Positions 9,842-21,963 of a stretch of DNA of 64,000 nucleotides are shown piece after piece. Source of the DNA: Haematobia irritans (lineage: Eukaryota; Arthropoda; Insecta; Diptera; Muscidae); the NCBI RefSeq assembly GCF_050003625.1, contig NC_134397.1:98874162-98938161 (forward strand). The letters run 5' to 3'. The position numbers were made by a program, and so were the translations under genes. The notes below the pieces were generated by a model that had not been told where the DNA came from, did no database searches, and saw only the letters and a list, made by a program, of their open reading frames with translations. The first letter of the stretch is position 1. Each line of letters begins with the position of its first letter.

Positions 9842-10801
9842 TTCATGAATTTTTGCCATCGTTCTCAATGACTTGTGGCACGGTGCGTTGTTTTGGTTGA
9901 ACAACACTTTTTTCTTCTTCGCGGCCGTTTTGCCGCGATTTCGACCTTCAAACGCTCCAATAACGCCATATAATAGTCACTGTTGATGGTTTTTCCCTTC
10001 TCAATATAATCGATAAAAATTATTGCATGCGCATCCCAAAAAACATAGGCCATTACTTTGCCAGCGGACTTTTGAGTCTTTCCACGCTTCGGAGACGGTT
10101 CACCGGTCGCTGTCCACTCAGCCGAATGTCGATTGGACTCAGGAGTGTAGTGATGGAGCCATTGTTTCATCCATTGTCGACGGAAAAACTAGGGTGTATT
10201 ACGAGTTAACAGCTGCAAACACCGCTCAGAATCATCAACACGTTGTTGTTTTTGGTCAAAGGTGAGCTCGCGCGGCACCCATTTTGCACAGAGCTTCCGC
10301 ATATCCAAATATTGATGAATGATATGACCAACACGTTACTTTGATATCTTTAAGGCCTCTGCTATCTCGATCAACTTCATTTTACGGTCATTCAAAATCA
10401 TTTTGTGGATTTTTTGATGCTTTCGTCGGTAACAACCTCTTTCGGACGACCACTGCGTTCACCGTCCTCATTTCACCACGCTTGAATTTTGCATACCAAT
10501 CAATTATTGTTGATTTCCCTGGGGCAGAGTCCGGAAAGTCATTATCAAGCCAAGTTTTTGCTTCCACCGTATTTTTTCCTTTCAGAAAACAGTATTTTAT
10601 CAAAACACGAAATTCCTTTTTTCCATTTTTTTCACAATAACAAAAGTTGCTTCACTAAAGGCGCTCTATCTCACAAACTAATTGACTTACAGACGTCAAA
10701 TTTTGACACAAACCATTTGGTTGGTACTATATAAAAATAATATGCATTTAATACTAGCAACGTCATCTATGTGTCAGACCGGGGACTTATCAGCCAACCT
10801 G
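9842..10801 (-). mobile_element. mariner element, irritans (Himar1-like) type, 3'-truncated
   Basis: The right end (10760-10801) reads, on the minus strand, ACAGGTTGGCTGATAAGTCC then CCGGTCTGACACATAGATG, which I recognise as the Himar1-type terminal inverted repeat, next to a TA. The other end is missing; the element stops at about 9842 against gypsy E. The interior is a decayed transposase gene on the minus strand. This family was first described from the horn fly. Confidence 0.85.
9850..10625 (-). pseudogene. mariner transposase, frameshifted and truncated
   Basis: Read on the minus strand. The N-terminal HTH part is YCFLKGKNTVEAKTWLDN with STIIDWYAKFKRGEMRT; then come frame changes and a catalytic region with WLHHYTPESN, FWDAHAIIFIDYIEKG and NSDYYMALLERLKVEIAAKR. 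The block that normally carries the second catalytic Asp (QDNAPCH) reads QNNAPCHKSLRTMAKIHEF, so the Asp is lost. Everything after it is missing. Several frameshifts; clearly inactive. Confidence 0.85.
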
Positions 10802-11745
10802 TTATATTTCGCCCGATATGGACTTATATGGCCCCAGAAGCCAGAGTTTTACCCTAATTTGCATAAAATTTTGCACAAGAAGAACAATTAGTACTCTTGT
10901 CAAGTGTGCCAAATTTTATTTGAAATTGGTTCAGATTTAGATATAGCTCCCATATATATCTTTCGCCCGATATGTGCTGATACGGTCCCAGAAGCCAGAG
11001 TTTTACCTCAATTTGGTTGAAATTTTGCACTAGGAGTACAATTAGTGTAGTCAAGTGTGCCAAATTTTATGGAAATCGGTTCAGATTTAGATATAGCTCC
11101 CATATATAGTTTTCGCACGATTTACACTCATATGACCACAGAGGCCAACTTTTTGCTCCGATTTAGTTGAAATTTTGCACAGGGAGTAGAATTAGCATTG
11201 TAGCTATGCGTGCAAATTTGGTTTACATCGGTTAAGATTTCGATATAACTCCCATATATAGCTTTCGCCCGATTTACACTCATATGACCACAGAGGCCAA
11301 TTTTTAACTGCGATTTAGTTGAAATTTTGCACAGGGAGTAGAATTAGCATTGTAGATATGCGTGCCAAATTTGGTTGACATCGGTTCAGATTTAGATATA
11401 GCTCCCATATATATGTTTTTCTGATTTCGACAAAAATGGTCAAAATACCAACATTTTCCTTGTAAAATCGCCACTGCTTAGTCGAAAAGTTGTAAAAATT
11501 ACTCTAATTTTCCTACTTCTAATACATATATATCGAGCGATAAATCATAAATAAACTTTTGCGAAGTTTCCTTAAAATTGCTTCAGATTTAAATGTTTCC
11601 CATTTTTTTACTAACATTGTGTTCCACCCTTGTGCATTAGCCGACTTAAATTTTCAGTCTATAGATTTTGTAGAAGTCTATCAAATTCTGTGTAGATCGA
11701 ATGATTTTTAAATGTATGTATTTGGGACAAACCTTTATATATATA

Positions 11746-12709
11746 CTCAGAGAAGTGTGAACCCATTAGCGAGTTATTTTTAACTAACCAGTGTTAATAT
11801 TGAACTTCGTATGTCGCTAAAGAAGCATGTACCCATAGTAAGTTCAACATTTTCCTATACGTTAGTAATTTGTTTTAACTTTTGTCAAGTTCAAATTTAA
11901 CTGTTCAGAAGTAAAAAATTAACTAAATAATACATTTTTTAAAAACGAAAAAATTAATGTTCCGGATTTTCTAGACCACCTGGTGACTTGGAGCAAGGAT
12001 ACATCAAGGGGGAGGATCCCCATTTCTACATGTCATATTATATTTAGTACAAACCACTTATTCTTCTGTAGTACAAATCCTTTAGAATCATTTATTAGAT
12101 TCTAGTTTTTGTCATTTTATAAAATTTTACCTTTTGACCGGACGGAGGATCGAACCGCGTACCATCAGTTTTCTAACTAAACACAATATCCACTGGGCCA
12201 CTTAGCTCTTATACTCATCAACAACCAATCGTGACTTTGTTTATTCTTTTCTTGCTTGGTTGCATCTATTCATTAACACACACTGTCAAGGGTGTCTGTT
12301 TTTAGAAACTCCACACGAGCACATGTTTCGGAGACGAACTATTGTCTAGAAATAGATTCACTCAACGGTAGTTAGAATTGACATTCATGTTAGTTTATTT
12401 ATACTAAAAACGGAAATTTCGTGTCCAAATAGACTTCGTAATATTGCACAGTAAAAGTTCAGTAGCGCTGAGAAACTGCTTCGTACGTTCGATAAAATAT
12501 GTATTCCCTATTATTGTATTTGCTTTAGTCCATTTACGAACTCATTGGGAGTTCTTAACCATTTTGCTGGTAATGGCCGTAAGTTCAATTTACTTTCACT
12601 GAGTTAATTTTGTTCATCAATAGTTAAATTTAACTAACTGTGAGTAAAATTTTGAACTACTCAATATTATGGAATTTACTTGTAGTTACGACGTTAAATT
12701 TTCTGAGTG
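11746..12709. mobile_element. MITE with CTCAGAGAAG / TTTTCTGAGTG ends carrying a tRNA-like sequence
   Basis: Flanked by TA on both sides (11744-11745, 12710-12711), with imperfect inverted ends TACTCAGAGAA and AATTTTCTGAGTG. Both arms contain GTTAAATTTAACT-like words. In the middle lies a tRNA-like block (12000-12206, minus strand). No protein-coding frame. Confidence 0.65.
12000..12206 (-). repeat. tRNA-derived SINE-like sequence, copy 1
   Basis: On the minus strand from 12206: GCTAAGTGGCCCAGTGGATA gives an A-box-like TGGCCCAGTGGA, and GGTTCGATCC (near 12148-12157) is a B-box, spaced as in a tRNA. It is followed by CAAAAGGTAAAATT and TTTGTACTACAGAA, both also found after the tRNA-like head at 21964-22157. 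The arms do not make a good cloverleaf, so it is not a functional tRNA. RNA polymerase III use is inferred only. Confidence 0.6.
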
Positions 12710-13079
12710 TATGGTATCGAAAATTTAGATCTACAAAGTGGTGCAGGGTATAATATAGTCGGCCTCGCCCGACTTTAGACTTTCCTTACTTGTTTTAATT
12801 GAAATTTCTTCAATCACGAAAATGATAGTATCAATCACCCATTTTGATTGAAAACCAACACGATTTTCAATTAAAAATTTAATTGACTTTTGTCACGGAA
12901 TCAATTAATTGTGTGATTGAATCAATTAACATAAAAACGTGGTTGATTTTTAACATAAAACTCAATCACAGTTTTAATTGAATCAATTGAAATTTTAATT
13001 AATTTCGCGACAAAAATCAATCAAATATTTGATTCATTCAATTAAATAATTTATTGAAATTGGTTATAAATTTCAATCA

Positions 13080-14520
13080 AAAAATTGCACCCCCAAAATC
13101 GTATTTAGGTTTATTTGAAATAAAGAAAATATGTGTTTCTTATAAAACATATTTAATATTTTATTATTTTTTGAATTATGCAATATTTGGTTCTTGTCAT
13201 TTTTATTTTGTTCTAAGATAACTTACACATACAATTACTATCAATAACAACTATAGGGTGGAAAAATAAACTATATAAATCATTATCTTCCTTACCATAA
13301 TAAACATGGCAGCATGTTCCTTCTAATATGTAGATGCGCCTACATTTCCAATAAATCAGCAGCCTGTAAGCTAAATTAGTTTTTCTGAAAGTAAACAGAA
13401 TAATTCGAATTTAATTTTGTTCAATTAAATGTTAATTTTGTTAAACATTACCTACATAGAATATCAAGTTCAATTCTTAGTTCCAGGTTGCAGATTTGTA
13501 ATCTTCTTTTGCAGTTGTAGTCTTTTAGCATAAAAAGGTGTATTAAGGAGCTCGGTAATTTAATTTTAGTAACAATTCCTTTCCAAAATTTCCACACATT
13601 GAAATCGTCTATTAAAATTTGAACCAATCAAAAACAAAAATAATGGGAAAGCAATGTAATATTTGGTATTATATTGATGATACTTTGCAAATTCTGGAAA
13701 TAGAAAAAAATATAAATGGAAAATACATATTTTTATTATTTTCGAAAATTTTTCATATTTTTAAATCCAAAAGAAAGAACTTTTTACCATTACATAATTC
13801 AGTCCATTAGTTTATATATCAGATTTACTGCTCTCTACTTGGGTTCAAACTGAAAAAGGCAGGTGCAACAAAAATTCAATTTAATGCCAACGCTACTTCG
13901 CAACTTCAAGGTGAATCATCCAACAAACCCATAGAGCTCTTGGTTTTAAGAAAACTAGGAGTGAAAAAAATTATAATTTTAAAAGATCAATACGATACCC
14001 ACCTTTTGATTGCAAACATATTCTTATATATTTGATAAAATGATGGAGTTGATAGGATTGATTGGTCAATTTCACGAAATAAAATTGCTCACTAAAAGAA
14101 ATGAATAAACAATATATTATCTTAGTCTGTTTAATGTAAACAGGCTTCAACGGAAAACGGTATTCACATTTCACAATTTCTTACCTTCAATAAACGTAGA
14201 TTGTTTTCCATTTTTACAATACCACAAAACACAAACACAGGTAATTTCAAATGAGTTCTGTCACATATTTTTCAAACCTTTAGCACATGGCCATTTGTTG
14301 TGGCACACTTTATTTATTTAAACTCTTTGCTATGATTTGTTGTTGCGTTCAAAATATTTATGCACACATTTTGAATGCAGCAGACAGAATGTCGCCAATC
14401 ATGTTTTTCAATTTACGCGAAAAACAAAACCCAACCGTTCGTTACGAGTTACTTCCTCAAACTGATCTCTCCATCATACATTTTTGAATAAATACCCATT
14501 CTCTTGTTCTCTTTTCGCTC
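13080..14520. other. Body of the AATCAATTAA MITE; nothing else recognised
   Basis: AT-rich sequence between the repeat-rich arms. Open frames such as those near 13619-13810 and 14287-14487 show no motif, no repeat partner in the window and no convincing start context. I do not call a gene. Confidence 0.5.
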
Positions 14521-14814
14521 TTTCCATTGCTCAAAATTATTCAATTTCAATCACAAAGGTGATTGGATCAATCACATGTGTAATTTTAAACGCAAAAATT
14601 TTCCATCACGTTTGTAATTGAAAATTATTTCCGAATTGATTAAAATATTGATTGAATCAATTAATATTTTAATTGAAAACGCAACAAATATCAGTAATTT
14701 TTTTCATTCATTATTCAACCGTCGAACGGAACGGACGTGTTTTTTAATAGCGGACAAAATCATCGTAATAAGTACCTTCTACGAATTTCAAGTGTGGTGG
14801 GATATTAGGCCACC

Positions 14815-15899
14815 ATGCAGAGAAATTCAAAGACATCCACTGGGTTGCTAACTTCAGGGCCCAGTGGACGGGTATCGACTGGAGTTATAAATTTGGGCAA
14901 TGACCAAGAGTTAGGCCCAATTAGTCGACCTGTAGACGGGTCGACAGGTGGCGACAATTTGACAAGTCGAACCTTTTCCAAGGTATCGGCATCAAAAGGA
15001 GGTAATCCCTCACGAAAGAGATTCAACGAACGCAAAAATGCTTTGTTTATCCTAAAGAAATTAGGATCAGTCGACCCAAGCACGTTGTCGGCTAAACAAC
15101 GCGATTCCTTAAAATGGGCTCAAGGAATTCTTGAGGCTGGAAAAAGGGAACGATCACCGGATGAGCTGCTATCCTCCAAAAGGGATCAACGATCGTTTGC
15201 CTCAGTTGCTAAAGACAGTCTTGTGATGGCTATCATAAATAAAGGAGCATTGGACGGTATGGTTCCAAAGCAAAAATGGGGGAAATTGAGAATGCTTTGT
15301 CTGGCGTCTACTCACAGGTGCTGGAAAAGTTTCCCGGCCCAGATCCTCGACACCAAGAGGCTGGTTGGTATCAAGGACGATTTAAGCTAGTCGCATTTGA
15401 GGACCAGAGGTCTATAGAATGTTTTATAGCTGCTCTGATACTAATTGGTGAAGTTTGGGAAGGAGCTGCTCTAGAGTTCTAGAGCACATGCGTGGATACC
15501 TGCAAACCCTCCTGACCCTGAATCTATTTTAAATAGACTGAAACAATGCAATCCAGATCTTCCAACAGCTGATTGGAAGGTTGGCCGTTTGGATGAAGTG
15601 GTTGGGCAAGACGGCATGCAGTGTTTATATTGAACACTCAGTCTTTGCCACATCTAGCAAAGTCTCAGGGCCGTGTATGTTATGGCTTTCATTATATCCA
15701 AATGAAGGTGTATAAAAACGATCAGCTAAAGGATTCAGAAATGGACAAGCCTCTGTCTGAATCAGAAGTAAGCGGATCCTCTTGCGAAGTCGAGGGAGAT
15801 ACCAAAGTTGAAGACATGGATAGATACCGTATGCGTGAGGAGGCTTCTACCGCATCAGAACTCACCAAAGTTGAACCTATGGTTATTGCGAGAGTCACC
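14815..15899 (+). pseudogene. LINE ORF1 (frameshifted, 3' end lost)
   Basis: From the ATG at 14815 a basic, Ser/Thr/Gly-rich N-terminus runs into FNERKNALFILKKLGSVDPS and LSAKQRDSLKWAQGILEAGK. A shift near 15275 continues as GEIENALSGVYSQVLEKFPG and WYQGRFKLVAFEDQRSIECF, then further shifts give DWKVGRLDEVVGQDG. This resembles ORF1-type nucleic-acid-binding proteins of LOA-like LINEs; I do not see intact CCHC knuckles. hAT copy 2 cuts it at 15902. Confidence 0.65.
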
Positions 15900-16319
15900 G
15901 ACAAGGCCGTATTCAGGGGGGGGGGATGAGGGGGATCAAACCCCCCCCCCCGAAATGAATGAATATTTTTATATAAATAAATATATATTTTTAGCTGCAT
16001 AGAAAAATCTTATCGAAGATGTTGAAGAAAAGCTGGAGGTTTTATTTTGAAAAACGCTTACCTATAAAACTTGCACAAATCATATAATACTAGTTGAAAA
16101 GCCCGTCAAACGACGGTCGAAAAAAAAACAAATTATTTTTGTTCTCGCACCACAAATTTCATTTTTGGAAACTGTATTTCTGCTTTTTATGTGTGTTTGT
16201 TGTTCTTTTTGTGAACATGACTCGCTGTGTTTGGCCATAGCAACAACAACGAAACAGCCAAACACACATGTGTAAATGAAGTGGCGCAAAACCTGCGAAA
16301 AGAACCTGCCTAATTGAGC

Positions 16320-17143
16320 GATGGAAGCAATAAAGAGATTTTTCCAAACGTGCATATTCTTTTAAAAATTTTGGTCACTTTGCCAGTTACTCAGGGATGG
16401 AAAATACAATTTTTAAGAAAGTACAAAAAAGGTATTTTTTGAGCGGAAAGGTACTTTTTACTAAATTTCAACAAAAATTTCACTAGAAGATTATTGTCAA
16501 GAGACTGAATTTTAAAGAAAATAAAATTTTGACAAAATTTTCTATAAAAATAAAATTTTGAAAAATTCTATATAGAAATAAAATGTTGACAATTATTTCT
16601 ACCGAAATAAAAAATCGATAATATAGAATCGCATTCTTTTTTCGACTAAAACTTTCTTGAAGTTCAATAAAATCCTGTTTTTGACTATATCTTTTACAAA
16701 ATCGAGATTTTCTTCCCACATGAACATGTCTGTTTTGCCATATTTGTAAAAGACTATTAGCAAATAAGGTTGATAAAGACTTTCTCAAAATATTAAAATT
16801 TTGTCAAAGCTATTGTACCATAAATCTGATATCGACTCAAAAATGTCTACACAAAAGGTACTAAATCATTCGCGGGGGTACTACGGTACTGACCGGGGTG
16901 AAAAAGGTTTGAAAAAAGTACTATAGTACTGCATTTTCCATCCCTGCAGTTACTACGTGCTCATCCGAACGTTCATTTTCAACAATGAAGAGATTAAAGA
17001 CGTATCTTAGAAATTCGACTAGCGAGAGTAGACTCAAAGGATTGGCATTAATGCCGGTTCATCGCCGAATAAATGTGCCGACTGAAGAAGTCATTGATTT
17101 ATTGGCTGCCCAAAAAGCCCGTCGGCTCAATTTAATATTATAA
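16320..17143 (+). pseudogene. hAT transposase C-terminus, split by a hAT MITE
   Basis: Short upstream part (about 16320-16391): SNKEIFPNVHILLKILVTLP. After the MITE (16949-17143) comes VTTCSSERSFSTMKRLKTYL, the canonical hAT dimerisation start, and then RLKGLALMPVHRRINVPTEE and VIDLLAAQKARRLNLIL with a TAA at 17141. This 64-codon stretch is free of stops, unlike copy 1. The catalytic core is not present. Confidence 0.78.
16392..16946. mobile_element. hAT MITE nested in hAT copy 2
   Basis: Inverted ends CAGGGATGGAAAAT and ATTTTCCATCCCTG, flanked by the perfect duplication CAGTTACT (16384-16391 and 16947-16954). It is the same MITE at the same site as in hAT copy 1, so it was in place before the two hAT copies separated. 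The interior has GGGGGTACTACGGTACTG hairpin-like sequence near 16874. Noncoding. Confidence 0.9.
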
Positions 17144-17212
17144 AAATATTGTATATATACCTATGCATAAATAAAATTTTCTACACATGAGATTATATGA
17201 ATATTTTTTTTT

Positions 17213-17858
17213 GCGTACTAATCTGGTAGTTTGCAACAAGAGAGATGCCCCAACCTTTGTCACTAAAAACAGGCAAGAGGTTTTGGACATCACCTTGGCC
17301 TCGCAAGAACTGAATGAAATGATATCTGAGTGGCAGGTTTTAAGTGCACACAGCTTCTCAGTTCATCGCTACATCAGTTTCAAATTTGATGTTCATACCA
17401 CCAAGACAACATTTCCGCCAAATGTTAGGAAAGCTGACTGGAATAGGTATAGGGAATCGTTCAATATGATACCGGAAATACCAGAGACAAATATGAGCAC
17501 TGTGCAAGTTATAGAACACACAGTGGAGAGGATTACTAAGGCCTTCAACATTTCACTAAAAGCTGCATGCCCTAAGGGGAAGCCAAGGTGGAAAAATCGA
17601 CCACCATGGTGGTCTACGAAGTTTGGTAATATGAGGAAATCGTGCAGGAAGCTCTTTAACAAAGCAAAGTCCACCAGAGCTCCTGTGGATTGGGAAGCTT
17701 ACAAGAAGAATCTGAGAGGATACAAGCGAGAACTGAGAAAGGCTCAGCATAACTCTTGGAATGATTACTGCAGCAGCATTGAGAATACGTCCGAGGCTTC
17801 CAGACTACGGAAGGTTCTAGCATCCACGAGCTCCGCTCCAGGTTTCAACGTCCAGTGA
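17213..17858 (+). pseudogene. LINE ORF2, endonuclease C-terminus and linker
   Basis: Frame with FVTKNRQEVLDITLAS, the C-terminal strand region of an APE-type endonuclease, and VLSAHSFSVHRYISF, corresponding to the SDHR/SFSDHR catalytic His motif where the usual Asp-His reads Val-His. It continues into the basic linker (WWSTKFGNMRKSCRKLFNKA) that leads to RT in this clade. The N-terminal catalytic residues were lost with the deletion at hAT copy 2. A stop ends it at 17858. Confidence 0.72.
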
Positions 17859-18849
17859 GGAGACGCTGGAGGTACTATTGGACACAGATTTTCCCGGAAA
17901 TCAGACTGTTCAACCATGCACTGGCGGTGCTATAGTGGCTCAGCGGTCGTTTCCTATCGAGGAAATTGTATCAGAATCTAGAATAAAATGGGCGTTAAAT
18001 AGCTTTGGATCATTCAAATCCCCCGGACCTGATGGAATTACCAGCGGTGGCTGACAGAATTATCCCCTGGTTGTCGGCGATATATATAGGATGTATCAAC
18101 TTAGCATATATTCCACGAAAGTGGAGGGAATCAAAAGTCGTTTTCATACCTAAAGCGGGAAAAGCCTCTCACTCGAATGCGAAGGATTTCCGACCAATCA
18201 GCTTATCATCATTCCTACTTAAGACTCTGGAGAGGATGATAGATATTTATCTTAGAACTAGCGTCGATTCAAGTTTGCTCTCGAAACGACAACATGCATA
18301 CTCGAAGGCAGGTCTACTGAGACCGCATTACATGAACTAGTCAGCTTTATTGAAAGCTCACTATCTGTCAAAGAATACACAATCGTGGCATTTCTAGACA
18401 TCGAAGGGGCATTCAATAACGTCCATCCGAGCTCGATATTAAATGGACTGACAACTCTAAATGTTGATCCAGGTATACTTAGGCTGTTAGACGAACTTAT
18501 AAGGAAGAGACGCATTTCAGCCACACTAGGACAAGCAAACATAAAAAGGTATGTGAACAGAGGCACTCCTCAAGGAGGAGTTCTATCACCTCTTCTTTGG
18601 AATGTTGCTATAAACGACCATCTGGTTTCCCTAGAAAAAGAAAGGATACAAGTGGTGGCGTACGCAGATGATGTGGCGCTAGCAGTCAGGGGAAAATTCC
18701 CATCAACAGTTAGAGATATTATACAGAGAGCACTCCGGATAACTGAGAAATGGGCGAAAGATAATGGTCTTGGGGTAAATCCTGCAAAGACAGAACTAGT
18801 CATGTATCCAAAGATCGCAAAGCTCCCACGGTTATGCCCATTTCCTTAG
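17859..18849 (+). pseudogene. LINE ORF2, reverse transcriptase domain (frameshifted)
   Basis: Order of RT motifs: FKSPGPDGI (near 18020, wrong frame), PRKWRESKVVFIPKAGK, DFRPISLSSFLLKTLERMID, AFLDIEGAFNNVH (motif A with catalytic Asp), GTPQGGVLSPLLWNV (motif B), VVAYADDVAL (motif C, both Asp present, near 18654-18680) and GLGVNPAKTELVMY. At least three frame changes (about 17900-18005, 18315 and 18830) break it. Non-LTR RT of the LOA/Jockey group; enzymatically dead as it stands. Confidence 0.85.
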
Positions 18850-19617
18850 GGGGTATTGAAATTCCCTTTGGTGAGTGTGCAAAATACCTTGGCGTTATTT
18901 TGGACAGGAAGCTGAATTTTAGGCTTAATATTGAAGAAAGGGCGAGGAAAGCAACGGTAGCTTTATACTCGTGCAAAAAGGCAATAGGGAAAAAGTGGGG
19001 ACTAAAACCAAAAATTGTACATTGGCTATACACGGCAGTGGTTAGACCTATAATGCTATATGGTGTTGTAGTCTGGTGGCCGGCACTTCACCAGCCAACA
19101 AGTTTAGACAAAGTTCAGCGTATGGCGTGCTTGTGTATCTCAGGTGCATTCAGCAAGACAGGAACAAATTCCCTTAATGTCATACTGCATCTATTGCCTT
19201 TAGACATTTCGGCCAAACAGTCAGCTGCAACAACGGCTGTGCGGTTGCGCGAGCTATCGCTGTGGTCGGAAAAAATGTACGGTCACAGTTCGGTCCTCAA
19301 AATAATGCCAGACGTGCCTAACGTAGTGGATTACACTTTGGCGAGTCCACTTTTCGACAAAAAGTTTGAGACTCTAATTCCCAACAGTGAGGCGTGGTGT
19401 ACGCGAACCCCGGGGAATAAAAGATATATAGATTTCTACACTGATGGCTCCAAATTGGATGACCAAGTGGGTTTCGGAGTATATTCTAAAGATCTGGAAC
19501 TTCGAATAGCGAAAAGATTACCTGATCACTGTAGTGTTTTTCAGGCTGAAATATTAGCAATAAGAGAAGTGGTTAATTGGCTGAGAAGTAATGCTCCAAG
19601 CAATATTGGCATTAATA
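18834..19617 (+). pseudogene. LINE ORF2, thumb and N-terminal half of RNase H
   Basis: IPFGECAKYLGVILDRKLNF is the conserved post-RT motif; RPIMLYGVVVWWPAL and TAVRLRELSLW follow. RNase H starts at YIDFYTDGSKLDDQVGFGVY (first catalytic Asp) and VFQAEILAIREVVNWL (catalytic Glu). The domain is cut after NIGIN by a MITE at the TA 19616-19617 and resumes at 36383. Confidence 0.85.
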
Positions 19618-20271
19618 CACATTCATATGTTTGGGTATAAACATTATATGTTTGGAACTCAAATTTTTAAACACAATATTTTTGAGTGCAAACATATAAA
19701 GTGCATAAACTAGCATAATATGTTTGGGACATACATGTTAATATGTTAGAACATATTATGTTTGGGACATAAAATGTTTGTAAATATAATATGCTTGGAT
19801 TCAAACATATATTAATTTAGAAATAGCCCATAAACATATATGTGTTTACAAAGAGAGACAAAGTGTATGCTGGAAGTAAAATAATGAAAGTAATGAAATT
19901 GGCGCATTACAAATATGTATACACAAAGAAAATTTCATTAAATATAGGATAAATACTACGTGTGAATATAAACAAGTATAAATTTACATATTATGAGTAA
20001 ACATATATATGTTTTGATATAAGACTTCGCCAAAAATTGTATATGCTTAAGTAAAATATTAAAATGAGTATTCGGATAGAAAATTCATTCGGAACCAAGA
20101 TAAAATATATTTGAAAAAACAAAGAGCATGAGTTTTGTTTATCATTTTCGCATTACGGGCACAATTTTTTTGTTTCGTCAAAACAAATCGGAACGTAAGA
20201 CGAGTAAGTCAAAATATTCAAACAAAGGTAATTAAAGGGATCTTCATAAAAACTAACGAAAGGGCACTATA

Positions 20272-20885
20272 CACTGAAAAAAAAGGCATGTCCGGTTCCA
20301 AAGATTGTATCTCCACTTTAACAATTTTGGTATTGATTCCGAACCAAAGAAGCGGAGAATACAAGTAAGGATGCTTTTAAGACACAATTCTCTTTTAAAT
20401 GGGGTTTTGTGTACTTGACTCTACGAAGCACATTTCAATTTTTCTTTTTTTCAGCTTTTTTCATACGCTATAAAATGTCCGTTAAAAACAAGACTTCCAG
20501 TAGAAATTATGCTATGTTTCAAGTAAAAAATGTCTTTAAAATAAAGTATTGAAAAACATATCCTATTTTTTTAATGATTTTTGCCTTGTAGCCAAGATGC
20601 AAAAATGCAACAAATTTAAAGACAGTTTCATTAATTTTAAAGAATTTTTCTGAATTATTAAAGTCAAGTTGACCTTAGTCCAAAAATTTGTTCTTTCATT
20701 TTATGATACCCATTTTTAAGTCAAATCACTTAATTATAACGACAACACGACTTCATTGAAAGTATCGACCTTTGTACATGGAAAAAACTTTATATTAGAG
20801 AAATGCGTCTTCTAAGCTAAGCAAAAGTTGTATTCTTATTTTAAGGACATGAACTCTTTGGCCTCACGACAATATTTTTTCAGTG
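20272..20885. mobile_element. Possible MITE with CACTGAAAAAA ends
   Basis: CACTGAAAAAAAAGGCATG at 20272 (after TA) and the inverted TATTTTTTCAGTG ending at 20885. The TA is present only on the left, so the right boundary may be wrong. AT-rich and noncoding. Confidence 0.45.
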
Positions 20886-21765
20886 CACTCTTTTTAGAGT
20901 TGTGAAAGTAAAATGAAAACAGGGCGAAACAGTGAAAAATTAAACAGTAAGATCTATAAAAACAAAGATTAGTTCCTCCTTATTAATGAGTAGTCAAGAG
21001 GAGTTGACGGATTTTTTCGAAAATAAAAGCGGGCATTGAGTTCGAGTTTTTCTGCTAAAATTATTTCTCATTTTAGCGGCAAAACCAGAATAACATTACA
21101 ACTTTTTCCGGTAAATTGTATTATAACATGGTGGGGAAAGATCCAAAGCAACAATTGAATAAGTTTATTTTCTTTAAAAGAAATTATTAAATAAAAGTAA
21201 AATGGTAAACATGGCCATTTTAACGCGATAATACCAACGTATACCGGCCTTAAGAATTAAATTAAGTACAAAATTATTCGTTAAAATTCATAATTATTTG
21301 TATTTCTAAATTAATGGTGTTACATGCTAACAAACAATTGTTCACACCAAAATAAATGTATGTGCTGTTGTAAAATTACTGTTTAGAATTTAAATATAAT
21401 GTGCTTTTGAATGGTTATCGTTAACCATAGGATTCGATGGAAAAATATTTTTATATACTCGAATCCACGTTCTTCTTTTGTAAGAGTTTTTGAATTTCTT
21501 CAAAAATTTTAAACTTGTATACAAAAACCTTTATTTGTTACAAAATTTTTATTTTTGCAATAAAAAAATAATATTTGATTTGAACTCAGTCCATTTCGTT
21601 TATATCAAGCATTTTTCTTTTCTGACTTTAAGTCTTTTATAAAACACACTTTACAATTTCGTAGTAAAAATTTAATGTAATAGTATGTAATGCTGAACAC
21701 CTTTTCGGGAACTTCCGAACGAATCTGGAATATATGTTAAAAAATATATTTAAAAAAAAATGGTG
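20886..21765. other. AT-rich MITE body, nothing recognised
   Basis: No coding motif, tandem array or paired inverted ends visible. It belongs to the interior of the large MITE 19618-36382. Confidence 0.45.
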
Positions 21766-21838
21766 TTGGTCGAAGCAGGGATCGAACCCAGGATACCTGT
21801 CACGCAAGTCGGACGACCAACCACTGCTCCACGCTGCC
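21766..21838 (-). repeat. tRNA-like sequence, minus strand
   Basis: Minus-strand GGCAGCGTGGAGCAGTGGTT (A-box-like GTGGAGCAGTGG) and GGGTTCGATCCCTGC (B-box) with tRNA-like spacing, 73 bp. It points away from the plus-strand tRNA-like head at 21964. Pairing of the acceptor and anticodon arms is poor, so I regard it as a pseudo-tRNA or SINE head. Confidence 0.5.
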
Positions 21839-21963
21839 AACAAATGTATGTTTAACAATGTTATGTTGTTAAACAATGTTATGTTTGCATCGGCTCGTGG
21901 GCGCCGCAAGCTATACTATATAAATATGACTTATAACGATAATTATCTCTTGATGGCCATAAC

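Larger units (their letters stand above)
10802..12795 (-). mobile_element. Mini-me-like element, type I, inverted copy
   Basis: Read on the minus strand it starts with ACAAGTAAGGAAAGTCTAAAG and the GTCGGGCGAGGCCGAC hairpin (12745-12793), then the same approximately 145-bp repeat units (GGGAGCTATAT, GAACCGAT) down to 10802, where the mariner end begins at a TA. The hairpin/GTCY end is lost. A 964-bp MITE (11746-12709) is inserted near its 5' end. Confidence 0.7.
15902..17212 (+). mobile_element. hAT transposon copy 2 (3' end missing) inside the LINE
   Basis: The left end CAAGGCCGTATTCAGG at 15902 is the same as hAT copy 1; the similarity continues to 'atgaatatttttttt' at 17212, where LINE sequence resumes. 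The right terminal repeat and TSD are absent, and LINE sequence between ORF1 and the endonuclease is missing, so a deletion removed both. It lacks the MITE and mini-me insertions found in copy 1, so it supplies the empty sites for both. Confidence 0.82.

Noticed and set aside
16080..16355. 91-codon minus-strand frame in hAT copy 2
   Set aside because: No transposase motif, only partly kept in hAT copy 1, opposite to the real transposase remnant.
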